64,000 nucleotides of DNA from Trichuris trichiura (lineage: Eukaryota; Nematoda; Enoplea; Trichinellida; Trichuridae). Shown here piece after piece: positions 47,030 through 60,304 of the stretch. Every line of letters begins with the position of its first letter. Position 1 is the stretch's first letter. The notes below the pieces were generated by a model. That model worked only from the letters and a program-made list of their open reading frames with translations. It made no database searches and was not told the origin of the DNA. Location: contig JBAJFE010000011.1 of the NCBI GenBank assembly GCA_037903355.1, forward strand, positions 1,001,001 through 1,065,000. The letters run 5' to 3'. Position numbers and translations under genes: made by a program.

Positions 47030-48260
47030 TTTCACATCAATTGTTTCATATATATTGGCATCTCTGGGCTCTTATGTCATGCTCTTGGACACGTGTTGTC
47101 TTAGTATATCACCATGTTCTGATTATCTGCTCCACATCTCTCTTCTAATACATTCTGACCATATCTGGGATCAGCATCAGCACATCACTTCATTCCATCA
47201 TATCTGCTCATTTCTGCTAAAGAATTCATCAATTCCATCTTCATTTTATTGCATCATGTCTCTCTCTCTTTACTCAGACGTTTTAAACTGCCCTTTCACA
47301 TTTTTGTTTCATCCACAATTGTATTTTTGAGCTCTCGTATCATGTTCTTAGACACGCACTGTCTTAGTAGACTTCTATCATCCGAGTATCTGCTTCACAT
47401 CTTTCTTCATATGCCATCCCATATTCTGACCATATCTCGGATCAACGTTAGTAGTCCATTATTTCATTATGTCAGTTCATCTCTTCTGAGGACTTTTTCA
47501 ATTGAATCTTCATTCCATTCCATCATGTCTCTCTTACTCAACCATTTTAAGCTGTTTTTAAGCATAATTTGTTTAATCTACATTCGCATCTCTGAGCGCT
47601 CACGTCATGTTCCCAGATACACACAGTCTTAATACACTGATATCATCTGATCATCTACTTCACATCTCTCTTCAGATACATCCCATATTCTGACCATGTC
47701 TGGTATCAGCATTAGTAGATCACTTCATTTCATCATGTCCGTTCATCTCTGCTGAGAAATTTATCAATTGCATCTTCATTGCATTCCATCACGTCTCTCT
47801 TACTCAGTCATTTTAAGGTGTCTTTAAACATCACTTGTTTCATCTACATTCGCATCTCTGAACTCTCGTGTCATGTTCTTGGACGCGCACGGTCTCAGTA
47901 CATTATTATCATCCGGTTACCTGCTTCACATATCTCTTCAGATGAGTCCCATATTCTAACCATATCTAGTGTCAGCGTTTGCAGATCATTTCATCTCATC
48001 ATGTCTAGTCATATCTGCTGAGAAACGTGTCAATTCTATCCTCATTCCAGAACATGTCTCCCATATTCGAACATTTTCAAGCAGCGCTTTTCAATCGCTG
48101 AACTCTGAGCATACTCGTATTATATCTGGGATCATCCCCAGGAGATCACTTCACTCCATTATATCTGTTCATTTTTGCAGAAGAGTTCTTCAGTTCCATC
48201 TTCATGCGGATCACATCTCTCTCTCTCTCTCTCCCCCTCCCCTTCATCTCATGTTCCAGA
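47030..48260. repeat. Tandem repeat, ~265-bp unit, about 4.5 copies
   Basis: Units start near 47036, 47305, 47572 and 47833. They share TTTCATCTACATTCGCATCT, TCATGTTCTTGGACACGCAC, CTTCACATCTCTCTTCAGAT, ATATCTGGGATCAGCATTAG and CATCATGTCTCTCTTACTCA. Intervals are 261–269 bp. The sequence is strongly pyrimidine-rich on the plus strand, which explains the long open frames seen there. Confidence 0.88.
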
Positions 48261-49239
48261 GCACACGCTAAGACATTTAATCCCCTCTTGCGTTTACGCT
48301 AATCTGTAAGTTTGTCCTTCTTTACACTTGTTTTTGGGAAGAAGCGTCTTCTGCATAGCACCTTCGGTCCAGGTGAGGGACCTAGTTACCGAATTACGCA
48401 CGGACCGAGAGGCGAGACCTAACCTTGGGTTGCTGTGCTGTATATGCGCCGCACCCAGCGAAGTGCTGGACTTTTCTACCTAGCTGTTTCCTTACTGACT
48501 TTACGAGTGATATTTTGCGTTGCGTGACTTTGTTGTTTTTTGTGACCTACTAAGTTGCAAGTGACTTTTCAAGCGACCTTTTCTAACGCAATGATTTTGA
48601 GGTACATGAGTTAGTGATTATGACAGCATTTGCTTTTGCGGGTCGCCTATCCTAATCGGGTTTTGACGTGCACTTTTGGGACACCCTCACATGCGATGAC
48701 TTTGCCATGCAATTTAGTGGAAAGTATTATTTGTGTGACACCATCATGTGATGACCTCATAAGTCTGACGCATGGGAAAGGTACTTCTCCATTCCATACT
48801 AAAGTACTTGAGTTTCATTCTTTCCATGCGCGGGCAGTACGCAAGCAGTATCTCAGCACGCTTGCAGTCAGGAGTCATATCCTCTGTTAGCACGCATCAG
48901 GTGAGTGATAAGACTATTCCATGCAACACTTTTCGCAGGAAATATTTTTCATGCGCAAACAGATCGCGGATAGTATAACTTCTTTTCATGCTGCGATACA
49001 CATATGCGTACGACGGACTTTTACCCTCCATGCGACTACAAATAGTATGACCAACTTTCATACCATGAGATCCATCCATGCAGTGGCCATACGGACGTGA
49101 CGGCAGCGGGCATGCCGTGCGATTTCCACTCGTGCGTGTAGTAGTCAAACCCTGCGCGTGCTTGCAGAAAGCACGTTTAAGGACTCGCTCTCATGCACTG
49201 ACATTCCTATGTGCCAAAGCAATACCATGGACGGCACTA
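48261..49239. other. Transition zone before the large array
   Basis: About 1 kb of mixed sequence. Parts (CATGCGCAAACAGATCGC, TTCCATGCGAG-like phrases) resemble segments found inside the later units, so the array may begin with a decayed unit here. Confidence 0.35.
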
Positions 49240-51458
49240 TATGAGCGGTACTATTCTCTCACGCCATGATGGTGTGCCTGTCAGAACCAAGTTACAAGCA
49301 CCGGCAACATCCCCCTCCCACAGTAGTTAAATGCTTAGAACAGGCACCCAAGTGATATGACCGTTTATCTCATTGTCATGACATCTACACATTCACAAGT
49401 ATACTTTTGCCGCACGCGTACATGCAACTAATGTCAATCCTCACTGTAACTAGCACACATGCAAGAGTCACACCTTCCACTGATTGGCAACATGCCAGCA
49501 GTATTCATTAGACATGGTACGGTATGGTATGCTCATTGTATAGTAGAACTACAGACATGTGAGAAGACCATGGAGCTTTCCAGAGCTACAAATCCCATAG
49601 TCAGCGTCTAAGCAGAAAAAAGAATTTGCTAAAGTTCAGTGCCGGGTGCGTGGTTTCAAAGTCAGTTTCCGTAAAGACTACTCTCTTCCTTCTAACGGCG
49701 TCACATTCCTTCTGTGCCTGTCTTTGTTCCTTGTGTTCTGTTTTACACTTTTCAGTTCTCTTCATGTTTGCTTTTGTTCATTTCTTTTGCAACTGTCGTT
49801 TTATATGCCACGGTCGGTTAAAATCTGAATCTTCAGCATTCAGGATGATTTTCTTGCTCTCTCCCTCTCTCTGTTCTGAAGTTATGTATGCTTTTTTTCA
49901 TTTCTCAATATGAACAACAGAGTCCAGGTGCATTTTATGCCACTTCCACAGTCATAATTGGTAGGGTTACTGTACCCAGTGAGATACATAGCCATAGTCA
50001 ATAGTTTATATTATTGTGTCCATTTTTAATTAGTTCGTAAACTGTGTCACGGATGCCATTTCCATAGCCATAATTCATATTGTTATTATACACAGTGAAA
50101 TCCATAAACATAGGCATAATTTATATTCTTACTGTTGGCACTGAATGCTTCTTTTATTTGTCATCACTGCAATTGCTTTATCAATTGAGTCTAGGTCTAC
50201 CTAATTTCACTTGCATAGTTACAATTCGTATTCTTATTCCGCCCAAAGAGGTTCATGGCAACTGGCATAATTTATACTGCTCCTGTGCCCCACTGAACAG
50301 TGTATCTTCAGCATTTTGTCATTATTTCCTGGGTGGTTCATCACTCTAGTCCAGTTGTAGCTGATCAAACATCCATAGTCATAATTCATAGCGTTATTAT
50401 GCCTAGCGTGCTCCATACTGATGGTCATAACATCTACTCACATTGCGCCCACTGAATTGCTCTTTAGTTCCTTCGTGATCCTTTTAAACTTGATGTATCA
50501 CCTTAGTCTACGGGCAGCTGACGTCACTCCCATTCCAAAGATTATATTGTTATTGTATCCAGACAGACAATGCCTCTTTGCTTTTTGTCATAACTTTAGG
50601 ACTTATTTATCAACAAAGTACAGGTATGCGTGAGTTCACTTCTATAGGGACAATTCCTACTGCTATTGTGACCAACTATGTCTATATCCACAACTTATAA
50701 TGTTATTGTAATGAACAGCGCCTCCACGATTCTCTTGTCACCATTTAGGATCAATTTATCCACGCAGTCACGGGATAGCCGATGTCATTTCCTTAGCCAA
50801 TATTCACATTGCAAATGTGCCCAATGACGTCCACGACTGAAGGCTGAACTCATGCTCGTCTTGCGTTCAACAAACACTGCTCCTTCTCTTTCTTGTCTTC
50901 ATTTTGCAACTACTTTTTCCCAGTTAGACCAAGTCTAGCTGATGTCACTTCCGTAGTGAAAGCTCATATTGCTATTGTACCCAGTGAACAGTCCGTTTTT
51001 GATTTTCTGGTTACAGACGGCTTCATGACAAAGGATAGGTAGGTTAAGTTGTTGGATAACTGCATAATGGCGAAATCAAACAGTGCAGATGATTTGAATA
51101 AATGACTCTGGGAAGTTCCATACCGTACCTTCTCTAATAAAGACTGCTATACCCAAAACGTGACATTCAACTTTAAAAGATGCCAGTTTATTTGCTCCTG
51201 TATACACGAGTAATACGCTTTCATGCATGGACAGCATCTGATTGCAAGGAGTCCCCCTTACATTATAATGCACGCGAATGCTAGAGACCATTCGGATTTG
51301 CAAGTGAAACGCAAGAGGTCTGACGGAATTTTCCGCCATGGTTAAACACATGCAGGTGTCACACAAATAATTCTATTGGCTGACTGTCATGTTGACGATC
51401 TTACGGTGTCAAAACAATGAAAGAATACTTGAAGCATGCATTCAACAGCATTGCTTAC

Positions 51459-51562
51459 CGTTTGAATTCCAACTTGTGGAAGTCTTCTTGTAAGTCGGTT
51501 TCTCTCTGTAATCGAGTTCGCTGTCAACGTGCGGATGCGTAGTTGTTGGTGTAAAACGGCAT
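51459..51562 (-). pseudogene. Array exon copy 1 (stop codon)
   Basis: Minus strand: ATG at 51562, start MPFYTNNYASAR, then TGA at codon 13 where other copies have Trp. The frame then continues QRTRLQRETDLQEDFHKLEF to a GTAAGC donor. It is 104 nt, the same length and phase as copies 2–4. Confidence 0.65.
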
Positions 51563-54302
51563 AAAAAATTTGTGTCAGAGAATGAAAGACAGAACAAATT
51601 GCATGAGTTTTTTCACTTTTCTTTTGCGAATTTAACTTACGGAATGTGTGCAGAAGTCATAGTTCCTGCGCTTGGTCCTTACGTAAATTAACTTACATTT
51701 TCCTTATGCAATGATATCGGTGCATGCAGCAATCATACCTTCGACGTATGGAGAGCAACTGAGCGCTGTCTCCTTTTCATCCCCTGATATCCATACGTGC
51801 AGAAGTCGCGTTTTCAAATCAAGGAAAGAAGCTAGCGCGGTAAATCTCTATCATTCCAAAAAGACACTACGTCATTAGAAATCATTCCGTGAAATGCATA
51901 CACACGGCACTGGCAAGGCCCATGCACAGAAGACTTAGTGAAATCCTAATTATTCATTTTCGTGCAACGATATTGCAATCACATTGTACATCGACAAGGA
52001 CCGTAAGGAATGATTCTACCATGAGTGAATAACTCATACCTTCCATGCGAGAGCACAACGTTAGCAGTGCTATTCCCACGTGCTGTGAAACTGTGCCAGT
52101 GAGAATCAAGTTAGAAGCAGCGGCAACTGCCGCCCGTCAATACTAGTAGGATGCATAGGAGAGGCACCCGACTGGTGTGACTTTTTATCCCACTGTCATG
52201 ATATTTATACACCCACAAGCATACTTTCGCTGCTTGCGTGCATGCACCTAGTACGACTCTTCTTACCATAATTACTGCACATGCAGAAGATATACCTTCC
52301 ACTGATGGGCAACATGGCAACGGTATTCATTAAAAATGGTACGGTATGGTATGCCCATTCTATGAGAGAACAGCAAACAAGACGTAAAGAAGAATGGAAC
52401 TTTCAGGAGGTTCGACTCCTGTCATGAGCATCCAAGCGAAAAACGAAAATTTTGCCTAGGTTAAGTGCAGGGCGTGTGCTTCGAAAGTCAGGTTGGCTTT
52501 TGACTGCTCTCCTATTTTTTTAAAGGTGCCACATTCCTATTCTGTCTGTCTTTGTTCTTTGCGTTCTGTTTTTCAGTTTGCAAATTTCTGTTTCCGACAA
52601 TTTTCACGTTTGCTTTTGTTCATTTCTTTTAGAACCGTCGTTTCATATTCCATGAGTAGTTAAAATGCCACTCTTCTGCATTTGTGACGTTTTTCTTGTT
52701 CTCTTCTGAAGTAATGTGTGTTTTTTTCTTTTCTCAATGTGAACAACAGACTCCAGGTGAACCTTAGGACACTTCCATAGGCATCATTCGTATTGTTACT
52801 CCACCCAGTGAAGTACGTAGCCACAGTCAATAATTTATATGAGTATTATGTCTTTTCTTGATTAGTCTATCAACTGTGCCTGAGCGTAGCTGATGTCACC
52901 TTTATATCCATAATTCCTATCGTTATTGTACCCAGTGAGGTCCATAATCATAGTCGAAATTTTTATTCTTACTGTTGACACTGAACAATGCTTCGTAAGT
53001 TTTCTGTCACTATTTTGCGATTCCTTTATCAAATGAATCTCAGTCTATCTCACTTCACTTCCATAGTGAAAACTCGTAATGCTATTGTGCCCAATGACGT
53101 CCTTGGCTACAGCCATAATTTCTACGGTTACTCTGCCAATTGAACAGTGCTTCTTAAGTATTTTGTCGTTATTTGGCGGTTACTTTACCAACGTAGTCCA
53201 GTTTTAGCTGATGTCACATTCATAGTCATACTTCACACCATTATTGTGCCAAGCGAGGTCCATAGCGACGGTCAAAATTTCTATTCTCATTGTGCCCAAT
53301 GAATGGTGCTTTGGTTTCCTTGTCACACCACTAAACTTGATGATTCAACGTAGACCATGCGCAGGCGATGTCAGTTTCTATAGTCATAGATCATATGCTT
53401 TTTGTACATACAGAAACAGTGCTTCTTTGCTTTTCATCATCGGTTTGTGAGTGACTTATATACAGAGTTCAGATGTACCTCATTTCACTTCTATAGTGAT
53501 AATTCATACTGCAATTGCACCCAAAGATGTCATAGCCACTGTCATAGTATATATTGTTATTGTGTACAGTGAACAGCGCCTCCTTCGTTCTCTTGTCGTC
53601 ATGTAGTATCGGTTTATCAACTAAGTCAAGGGATAGCTGATGTCATTTCCACAGTCATAACTGATATCGCTATATGCCCAATGAGGTCCATTGCCACAGT
53701 CTCAATTCGTATTCGTTCTGCTCCCGACGGACACTGCTTCTTTATTTTTTTGCCCTGATTTTGCAACTGCTTTATCCAGTTAGTCCAAGTGTATCTGATG
53801 TCACTTCCATATTGTTACTGTACCAAATGAACAGCGCTTCTTTAATTTTTCTGTTTACAGACGGCTTCATGACAAACGATAGGTAGGTTAAGTTGTCCGA
53901 TATTTATATAATGGCGAAATCGAACATGGCATAAGACTTAAATGAATGACTCTGGCAAGTTCCGTACCGTAACTTTTTTAATGATAACTGCTATGCCCAA
54001 AACGTGACATCCAACTTTAAAAGATGCCAGTTTAGTTGCCCCTATATACACGAGTGACAAGCTTTCATGCATGGGCAACATCCGACTGCAATGACTCCCT
54101 CTTATACTATAATGTGCACGGATGCGGCAGACTATTCAGATTTGGAGGTGAAGCCTAAGAGCTCTGACCTTATTTCACGCCATGATTAAAGACATGCAGG
54201 TGTCACACAAATAATTCTGTTGGCTGAATGTCATTTTGACGATCTAACGGTGTCAAAACAATGAAAGAATACTTGAAGCATGCATTCAACAGCATTGCTT
54301 AC

Positions 54303-54406
54303 CGTTTGAATTTCAACTTGTGCAAGTCTTCTTGTAAGTCGGTTTCTCTCTGTAATCGAGTGCGCTGCCAACGTGCGGATGCGTAGTTATTGGTGCAAAA
54401 TGGCAT
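54303..54406 (-). CDS. Array exon copy 2 (open)
   Basis: ATG at 54406 and 34 open codons: MPFCTNNYASARWQRTRL, then QRETDLQEDLHKLKFKR into a GTAAGC donor. The second half has a heptad-like pattern of Leu and charged residues, as in a coiled coil. No partner exon was found in the unit, so a complete gene is not shown. Confidence 0.45.
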
Positions 54407-55109
54407 AGAAAACTTGTGTCAGAGAATGAAAGACAGAACAAATTGCACTGTTTTTTTCGCTTTTGCTTTACGAATTTAACTTAAAGGATGTGTGCAGAAG
54501 TCATTGTTCCCGCGCTTAGTGCTTAAGTAAATTAACTCACATTTTCCTTATGCCATGATGTCAGCGCATGCAGCAATCATACATTCGAATTACGGAGAGA
54601 AAGTAAGCGCTATGTCTCCCATTCATCCCCTGATATCCATACGTGCAGAACTCGCGTTTTCAGTTCAAGGAAAGAAGTTACCGCGGCAAATCTCTATCAT
54701 TCCAAAAAGACACCCCGTGTTTCGAAATCACTCCGTGATATGCACACATACGGCACTGGTAAGGCCCATGCACAGAAGACTAAATGAGATCCTAATTATT
54801 CATTTTCGTGAAACGATATTGAAATCACACTGTACATCGACAAAAACCGTACAGAAAGATTCTTCCATGCTGAGACATCCATGAGTGGACTCATACCTTC
54901 CATGTGCGAGCACAACGTGAGCAGTGCTATTCCCACGTACTGTGAAACTGTGCGAGTGAGAATCAAGTTAGCAGCAGCGGCAACTGCCGCCCGTCAATAC
55001 TAGTTGAATGCCTAGTACAGGCACCCGACTGGTATGACTTTATTCCACTGTCATGACATTTATACACCCACAAGTATACTTTCGCTGCATGCGTGCATGC
55101 ACCTAGTAT

Positions 55110-55161
55110 GACTCTTCTTAGTATAATTACTGCACATGCAGAAATTATACTAAGAAGAGTC
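55110..55161. repeat. 52-bp perfect-stem hairpin inside array unit 2
   Basis: GACTCTTCTTAGTATAATT (55110–55128) is exactly reverse-complemented at 55143–55161. The loop itself pairs (CTGCA with TGCAG), leaving two unpaired central bases. Other units have only the left half, so this is a local inverted duplication. Confidence 0.85.
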
Positions 55162-57458
55162 ACACATGCACATGCAGAAGACATACCTTCCACTGATGGG
55201 CAACATGGCAACGGTAATCATTAAAGATGGTACGGTATGGTATGCCCATTCTATGAGAGAACAGCAGAGAAGAGGTAGAGAACAATGGAACTTTCAGGAT
55301 GTACGACTCCTGTCATGAGCGTCGAAACCAAACACGAAGGATTTGCCTAGGTTAAGTGCATGGCGTGTACTATGAAGGTCAGCTTGGCTATTGACTGCTC
55401 TCTTGTTTTTTGAAGGTGCCACATACCTGTTGTGCCTGTCTTTGCTCTTCGTGTTCCGTTTTTGAGTTTGCAATTTTCAGTTTTCAAGCTTCTTTACGTT
55501 TTCTTTTTTGTTCACTTTTTGGAACGGTCATTTTATAGTCCACCATAAGTTAAAATACCAATCTTCGATATTGGTGATGTTTTTCTTGTTCTCTTCTGAA
55601 GCAATGTACGCTTCTTTATTTTTTCAATGTAGACAACAGAGTCTACGTGAACCTTGTCACTTCTACAGCCATAATTCGCATTGTTATTGCACCCAATGAA
55701 GTACGTAGCCACAGTCAATAATTTACATGATTACTATGTCCTTTTTTGATTATTCTGCAGACTGTGTCTAAGCGTAGCTGATGTCACCTCTATATCCATC
55801 ATCCTTATTGTTATTGTACACAATGAGGTCCATAATCATAGTCCAAATTTTTATTGTAACTGTTGACACTGAACAACGCTTGTTTTATTTTTTTGTCATC
55901 ATTTTGCCATTGCATTATGAATTAAGTCTAGGTCTACCTGACTTCACTTCCATAGTCATAATTCATATTCTTATTGCTCCCAATCAGTCCATAGCTAGAG
56001 TCATAATTTATACTGTCACTGTACCAACTGAACAGAGCTTTTTAGGTATTTTGTCGTTATTTGGCGGTTACTTTATCAACTTACTTCAGCTTTAGCTCAT
56101 GCCACATCCATAGTCATAATTCACATCATTTTCGTGCCAACGGCGTCCATAGCGATGGTCAAAAATTCTATTCTCATTGTGCCCATTGAATGGAGCTTTG
56201 GTTCCTTTGTCATCCGTTTAAACTTGATGTATCAACTTAGTCCATGCGAAGCTGATGCCACTTCTATAGTCATAGATCATAAATCATATGGTTTTTGTAC
56301 ATACAGAAACAGTGCTTCTTTGCTTTCTATCACTAGTTTATAACTGATTATGAACATTGTTCAGCTCATCTCACATTCATAGTCATAACTCACATCATTA
56401 TTGCGCCCAGCGGAATTGGTAGCGATGGTCATAATTTCTATTCTCGTCATGCTCACTGAATGGTCCTTTGGTTTTTTCTTGTCATCCATTTAAACTTGAT
56501 GTATTAATTTAGCCCGCGCAGAGCTGATGTCACTTCTGTAGTCATAGTTGATGTGGTTTTTGTACATAAAGAAACAGTGCTTCTTTGCTTTTTATCATCT
56601 GTTTATAACTGATTTATCAACAGAGTCCAGGAGTACCTGATGTCAGTTTCACAGTGATAATTCATACCACAGTTACGCCCGGCAGTGTCCATAGCCACAG
56701 TCAATTTATATTGTTATTATGTACAGTGAAGAGCGTTTCTTTGATTTTCTTGTCCTCATGTAGCATCGAATTATCAACTAAGCGAAGCGGTAGCTGATGT
56801 CATTTCCATAGTCATAACTCATGTCATTGTTGCACCTAACGATGTCCATGGCCACTATCTCAATTCGTGCTCATATTGCGCCCAACAACGGCCGCCTTTA
56901 TACTTTTTTGTCCTCACTTTGCGACTGCTTTTTCCAGTTAGACCAGGTTCCGCTGATGTCACTTCCGCAGTGAAAGCACATATTGTTATTGTACTTACTG
57001 AACAATGCTTTTCTGACTTTTCTTTTCACGGACGGCTTCATAACAAAGGAATCGTAGGTTGGTTATTTTTATAATGCTGAACTCACAGACTGCAGGATGA
57101 TTTGAATGAATCACTCTGGCAGGTTCCATAATGTACCCTCTCTAATGAAAACCGCTATGGGCAAGATGGGACATTCAACTTTAAAAGATGCCACTTTATT
57201 GGCTCCAGTATGCACGAGTGAAGCTTTCATGCATTGGCAACGTACTGTTGCAAGGACTCCCTCTTATATTGTAATGTACGCGAATGCGGGAGACTATTCG
57301 GATTTATAGGTGAAACCTAAGAGCTCTGACCTTATTTTAGGCCATGGTTGAACACACGCAGGTGTCACATAAATAATTCTACTGACTGACTGTCATGCTA
57401 TGGCTTTTATGGTTAAAACAAAGAATGCGTCAAGCATGCATTCAACAGCATTGCTTAC

Positions 57459-57562
57459 CTTTTGAATTTAAAGTGGTGCAATTCTTCTTGTAGATCGGTT
57501 TCTTTCTGTGATCCAGTGTGGTACCAACGTACGGATGGGCGGTTATTAGTGGGAAACGACAT
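57459..57562 (-). CDS. Array exon copy 3 (open)
   Basis: ATG at 57562 and 34 open codons: MSFPTNNRPSVRWYHTGSQ, then KETDLQEELHHFKFK into a GTAAGC donor. The first 39 nt and the flanking 5' sequence are identical to copy 4, while the rest differs. Confidence 0.45.
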
Positions 57563-59067
57563 AAAAGATTTGTGTCAGACAAAGAAAGAGAGCACAAGGT
57601 GCACTGACTTTGTCGCTTTTGCGTCACTAATTTAAATTACAGAATGCGTGCAGAGGTTGCGTTTTCAGTTCAAGAAAAGGTGCCAGCGCGAACATTTTCT
57701 AGCCTTGCATGAAATGCGCACATAGGGCACCGGAAGGGTCTACGGACTGAAGGCACAGCGAACGCCTAATTATACATTTTCGCGCAAGCGTATTGCAACC
57801 ACACCTTACCTTGACAAGGATGGTGTGGAGTGCTTCTTTCATGGTAAGATATCTATCTGTAGATAGGTAATAGCTTCCATGCACGAGCACCATGTCAGCG
57901 GTACTATTCCGGCATGCTATGAAGCTGTGCATGTGAGAGTCAAATTACAAGTATTGGCACCATCCACTCTTCATATACTAGTTAAATGCTTAGGAGAGGC
58001 ATCTGAGTGGTATGACTTTATCTCTTCGTCACGATGTCTATATATGTACAGGTGTACTCTCGCTGCAGCGGTACGCTCTACTAATGACTCATTCTATAAT
58101 TACTGCACATGCAAAAGTTACACTTTCCATTGATGTGCAACATGTCAGCGGTATTCATTAGACATGGTACGGTATGGTTTGCCGATTGTAGAATGGCACA
58201 TTACAGAAGATGTGAAAATTAATGAAACTTCCAGTAGGTGCAAGTCCCAGCAGGATCGTCTGATGGGAAAGGGAAGACCTTGTCAGGGTGAAAATGCACG
58301 GCGTGGGAATTCAAAGTCAGTTTTGCTATTGACTGCTCTCTTCATTCCAAAGGTGCCACATTCCTGTTGTGCTTGTTTTCATTTTTTGTGTTCTGTTTTT
58401 CATTTTAGGATCTTCTTCATGTTTGCCTTTGTGCTTGTCTTTTGGAGTCGTGTTTTTACATTCCGCGACCACTTAAAATCCCAATCTCCTGTATTCGTGA
58501 CGTTTTTCTTGCTCTCTTTTCTGAAGTAATGTACGCGTTTTTCTATTCTCAATACGAACAGCATTCGTGCAGGTTTATCAACAGACTGCAGGCGTGTCTT
58601 ATGTCACTCTCATAGTTATAATTCATATTATTGCTGTACCCAGCGCGGTGCACGACCACAGTCCATAATTTATACTATTATTTCCATTTTTGATTAATTT
58701 ATCAACTGCGTGTAAGCGTAGCAAACCTCACCTCCACATCCATAATTCATATTGCCAATGTACATAGTAAAGTCCATAACCACAGTTATAATTTACATTC
58801 TTACTGTTAACACTTAACATGGCTTGCTTGACTTTTCGTCATCACTTTGCGATTCCTTTACCAATTGTGTCTAAGCATACTGGACTTCACTTCTATAATC
58901 ATAATTCGTATTGCTGTTGTACCCAATGAGGTCCATGACTAAGATCATAATTTATGCTGTTACTGTGCCCAATGAACAATGCTTGTTTGGTATTTCATCG
59001 TTATTTCACGGTTGCTTTATCAACTTAGTACAGTTGCAGCTGATGTCACATCCATTGTCACAATTCA

Positions 59068-59168
59068 TTGACTTGACTGGAAAGCTTCGCACTTAACGTT
59101 TATGCAATAAATCTTATTTTAAAAGAACAAGTTGAAAGAAGCAGAAATTTTAGAGGAAAAGTTTCTAG
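59068..59168. repeat. Fragment of the dispersed GC-rich element, copy 3
   Basis: A short insertion that interrupts a subrepeat. It carries GGAAAGCTTCGC and AACGTTTATGCA, matching the end of the 62-kb copy. The flanks continue the array subrepeat sequence. Confidence 0.45.
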
Positions 59169-60200
59169 TCATAATTCATATTCTTGTGCCAACTGAATTG
59201 TGCTTTGCTTTCGTTGTCATCATTTTAGAATTGATGTACCAACATAGCCCACGTGCAGCTAATGCCACTACCATAAGTCACTGATCATATTGTTATTGTA
59301 TGCTGAGAAAGAATGCGTCTTTGCTTTCTCATCATGTTAGGACTAACCTATCAACAGAATCCAGGTGCACCCAATGTCACTTCCAGAATGATAGTTCATA
59401 GTGCTACTGAGCACAACAGTGTCCAAAGCCACAATCATAATTTTCATTTTTCCTTTGTGTACAGTGAACAGTGCTTCTTTCATTTTCTTGTCGTCATTTA
59501 GGATCCATTTATCAATTAAGTGAAGGGTTATTTAACCTCATTTCCGCAGTCATAATTGATATCGCTACTACGCCCAATGAGGTGCATGGCCACAGTCTCA
59601 ACACGTACTCGTTATGCGCTCAACCGACACTGCTTCTTTTCTTTTTGTCACCATTTTGCAACTGCTTTATCCAGTTAGTCCGCGTGCAGCTGATGTCATT
59701 TCCACAATGAAAGTTCATATTGTCATTGTACCCAGTGAACAGCACTTTTTGATTTTTCTGCTTATAGATGGCATCATGACAAAGTATTCGTACTTAAATA
59801 TTTGTATAATGGCGAACTCGAATACTACAAAACGATTTGAATGCTTGACTCCGGCAAGTTCCATACTGTACCTTCTCTAATGAAAACCTATTTACCCAAA
59901 GCCAGGCATTCAACTTTGGAAAATGCCAGTTCAAACTCATCTATAGGGGTGAGTCATGGCTTTCGTGCGTACGCAGCATACATATGCAAGAACTCCCTGT
60001 CGTATTATAGTGAGCGCGGATGTTGGAGATGGTAGGCACTTATAGGCTAACCCTAAGATCTCTGACCTTATTTTACGTCAACATCGAACACATGCGGGTG
60101 TCACACAAATAATTCTATTGGCTGACTGCCATCCTAAAGATTTTATGGTGTCAAAATAAGGAAAGAATACTTGAAATATGCGTTTAACAACATTGCTTAC

Positions 60201-60304
60201 CGCTTGAGTTCCAACTTGTGCAATTCTTCTTGTAAGTCAATTTCTGTCGTCAATCGAGTGCGTCGCCAACGTACGGATGGGCGGTTATTAGTGGGAAACG
60301 ACAT
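60201..60304 (-). CDS. Array exon copy 4 (open)
   Basis: ATG at 60304 and 34 open codons: MSFPTNNRPSVRWRRTRL, then TTEIDLQEELHKLELKR into a GTAAGC donor. It is the most coiled-coil-like copy. No known family is recognised. Confidence 0.45.

Noticed and set aside
47016..48271. Plus-strand ORFs of 80–127 codons
   Set aside because: They follow the pyrimidine-rich 265-bp tandem repeat and change frame between units.
52111..55211. Paired minus ORFs starting MPCCPSVEG in two array units
   Set aside because: The second half of the frame is lost by indels between copies and neither has splice context, so it reads as repeated non-coding DNA.
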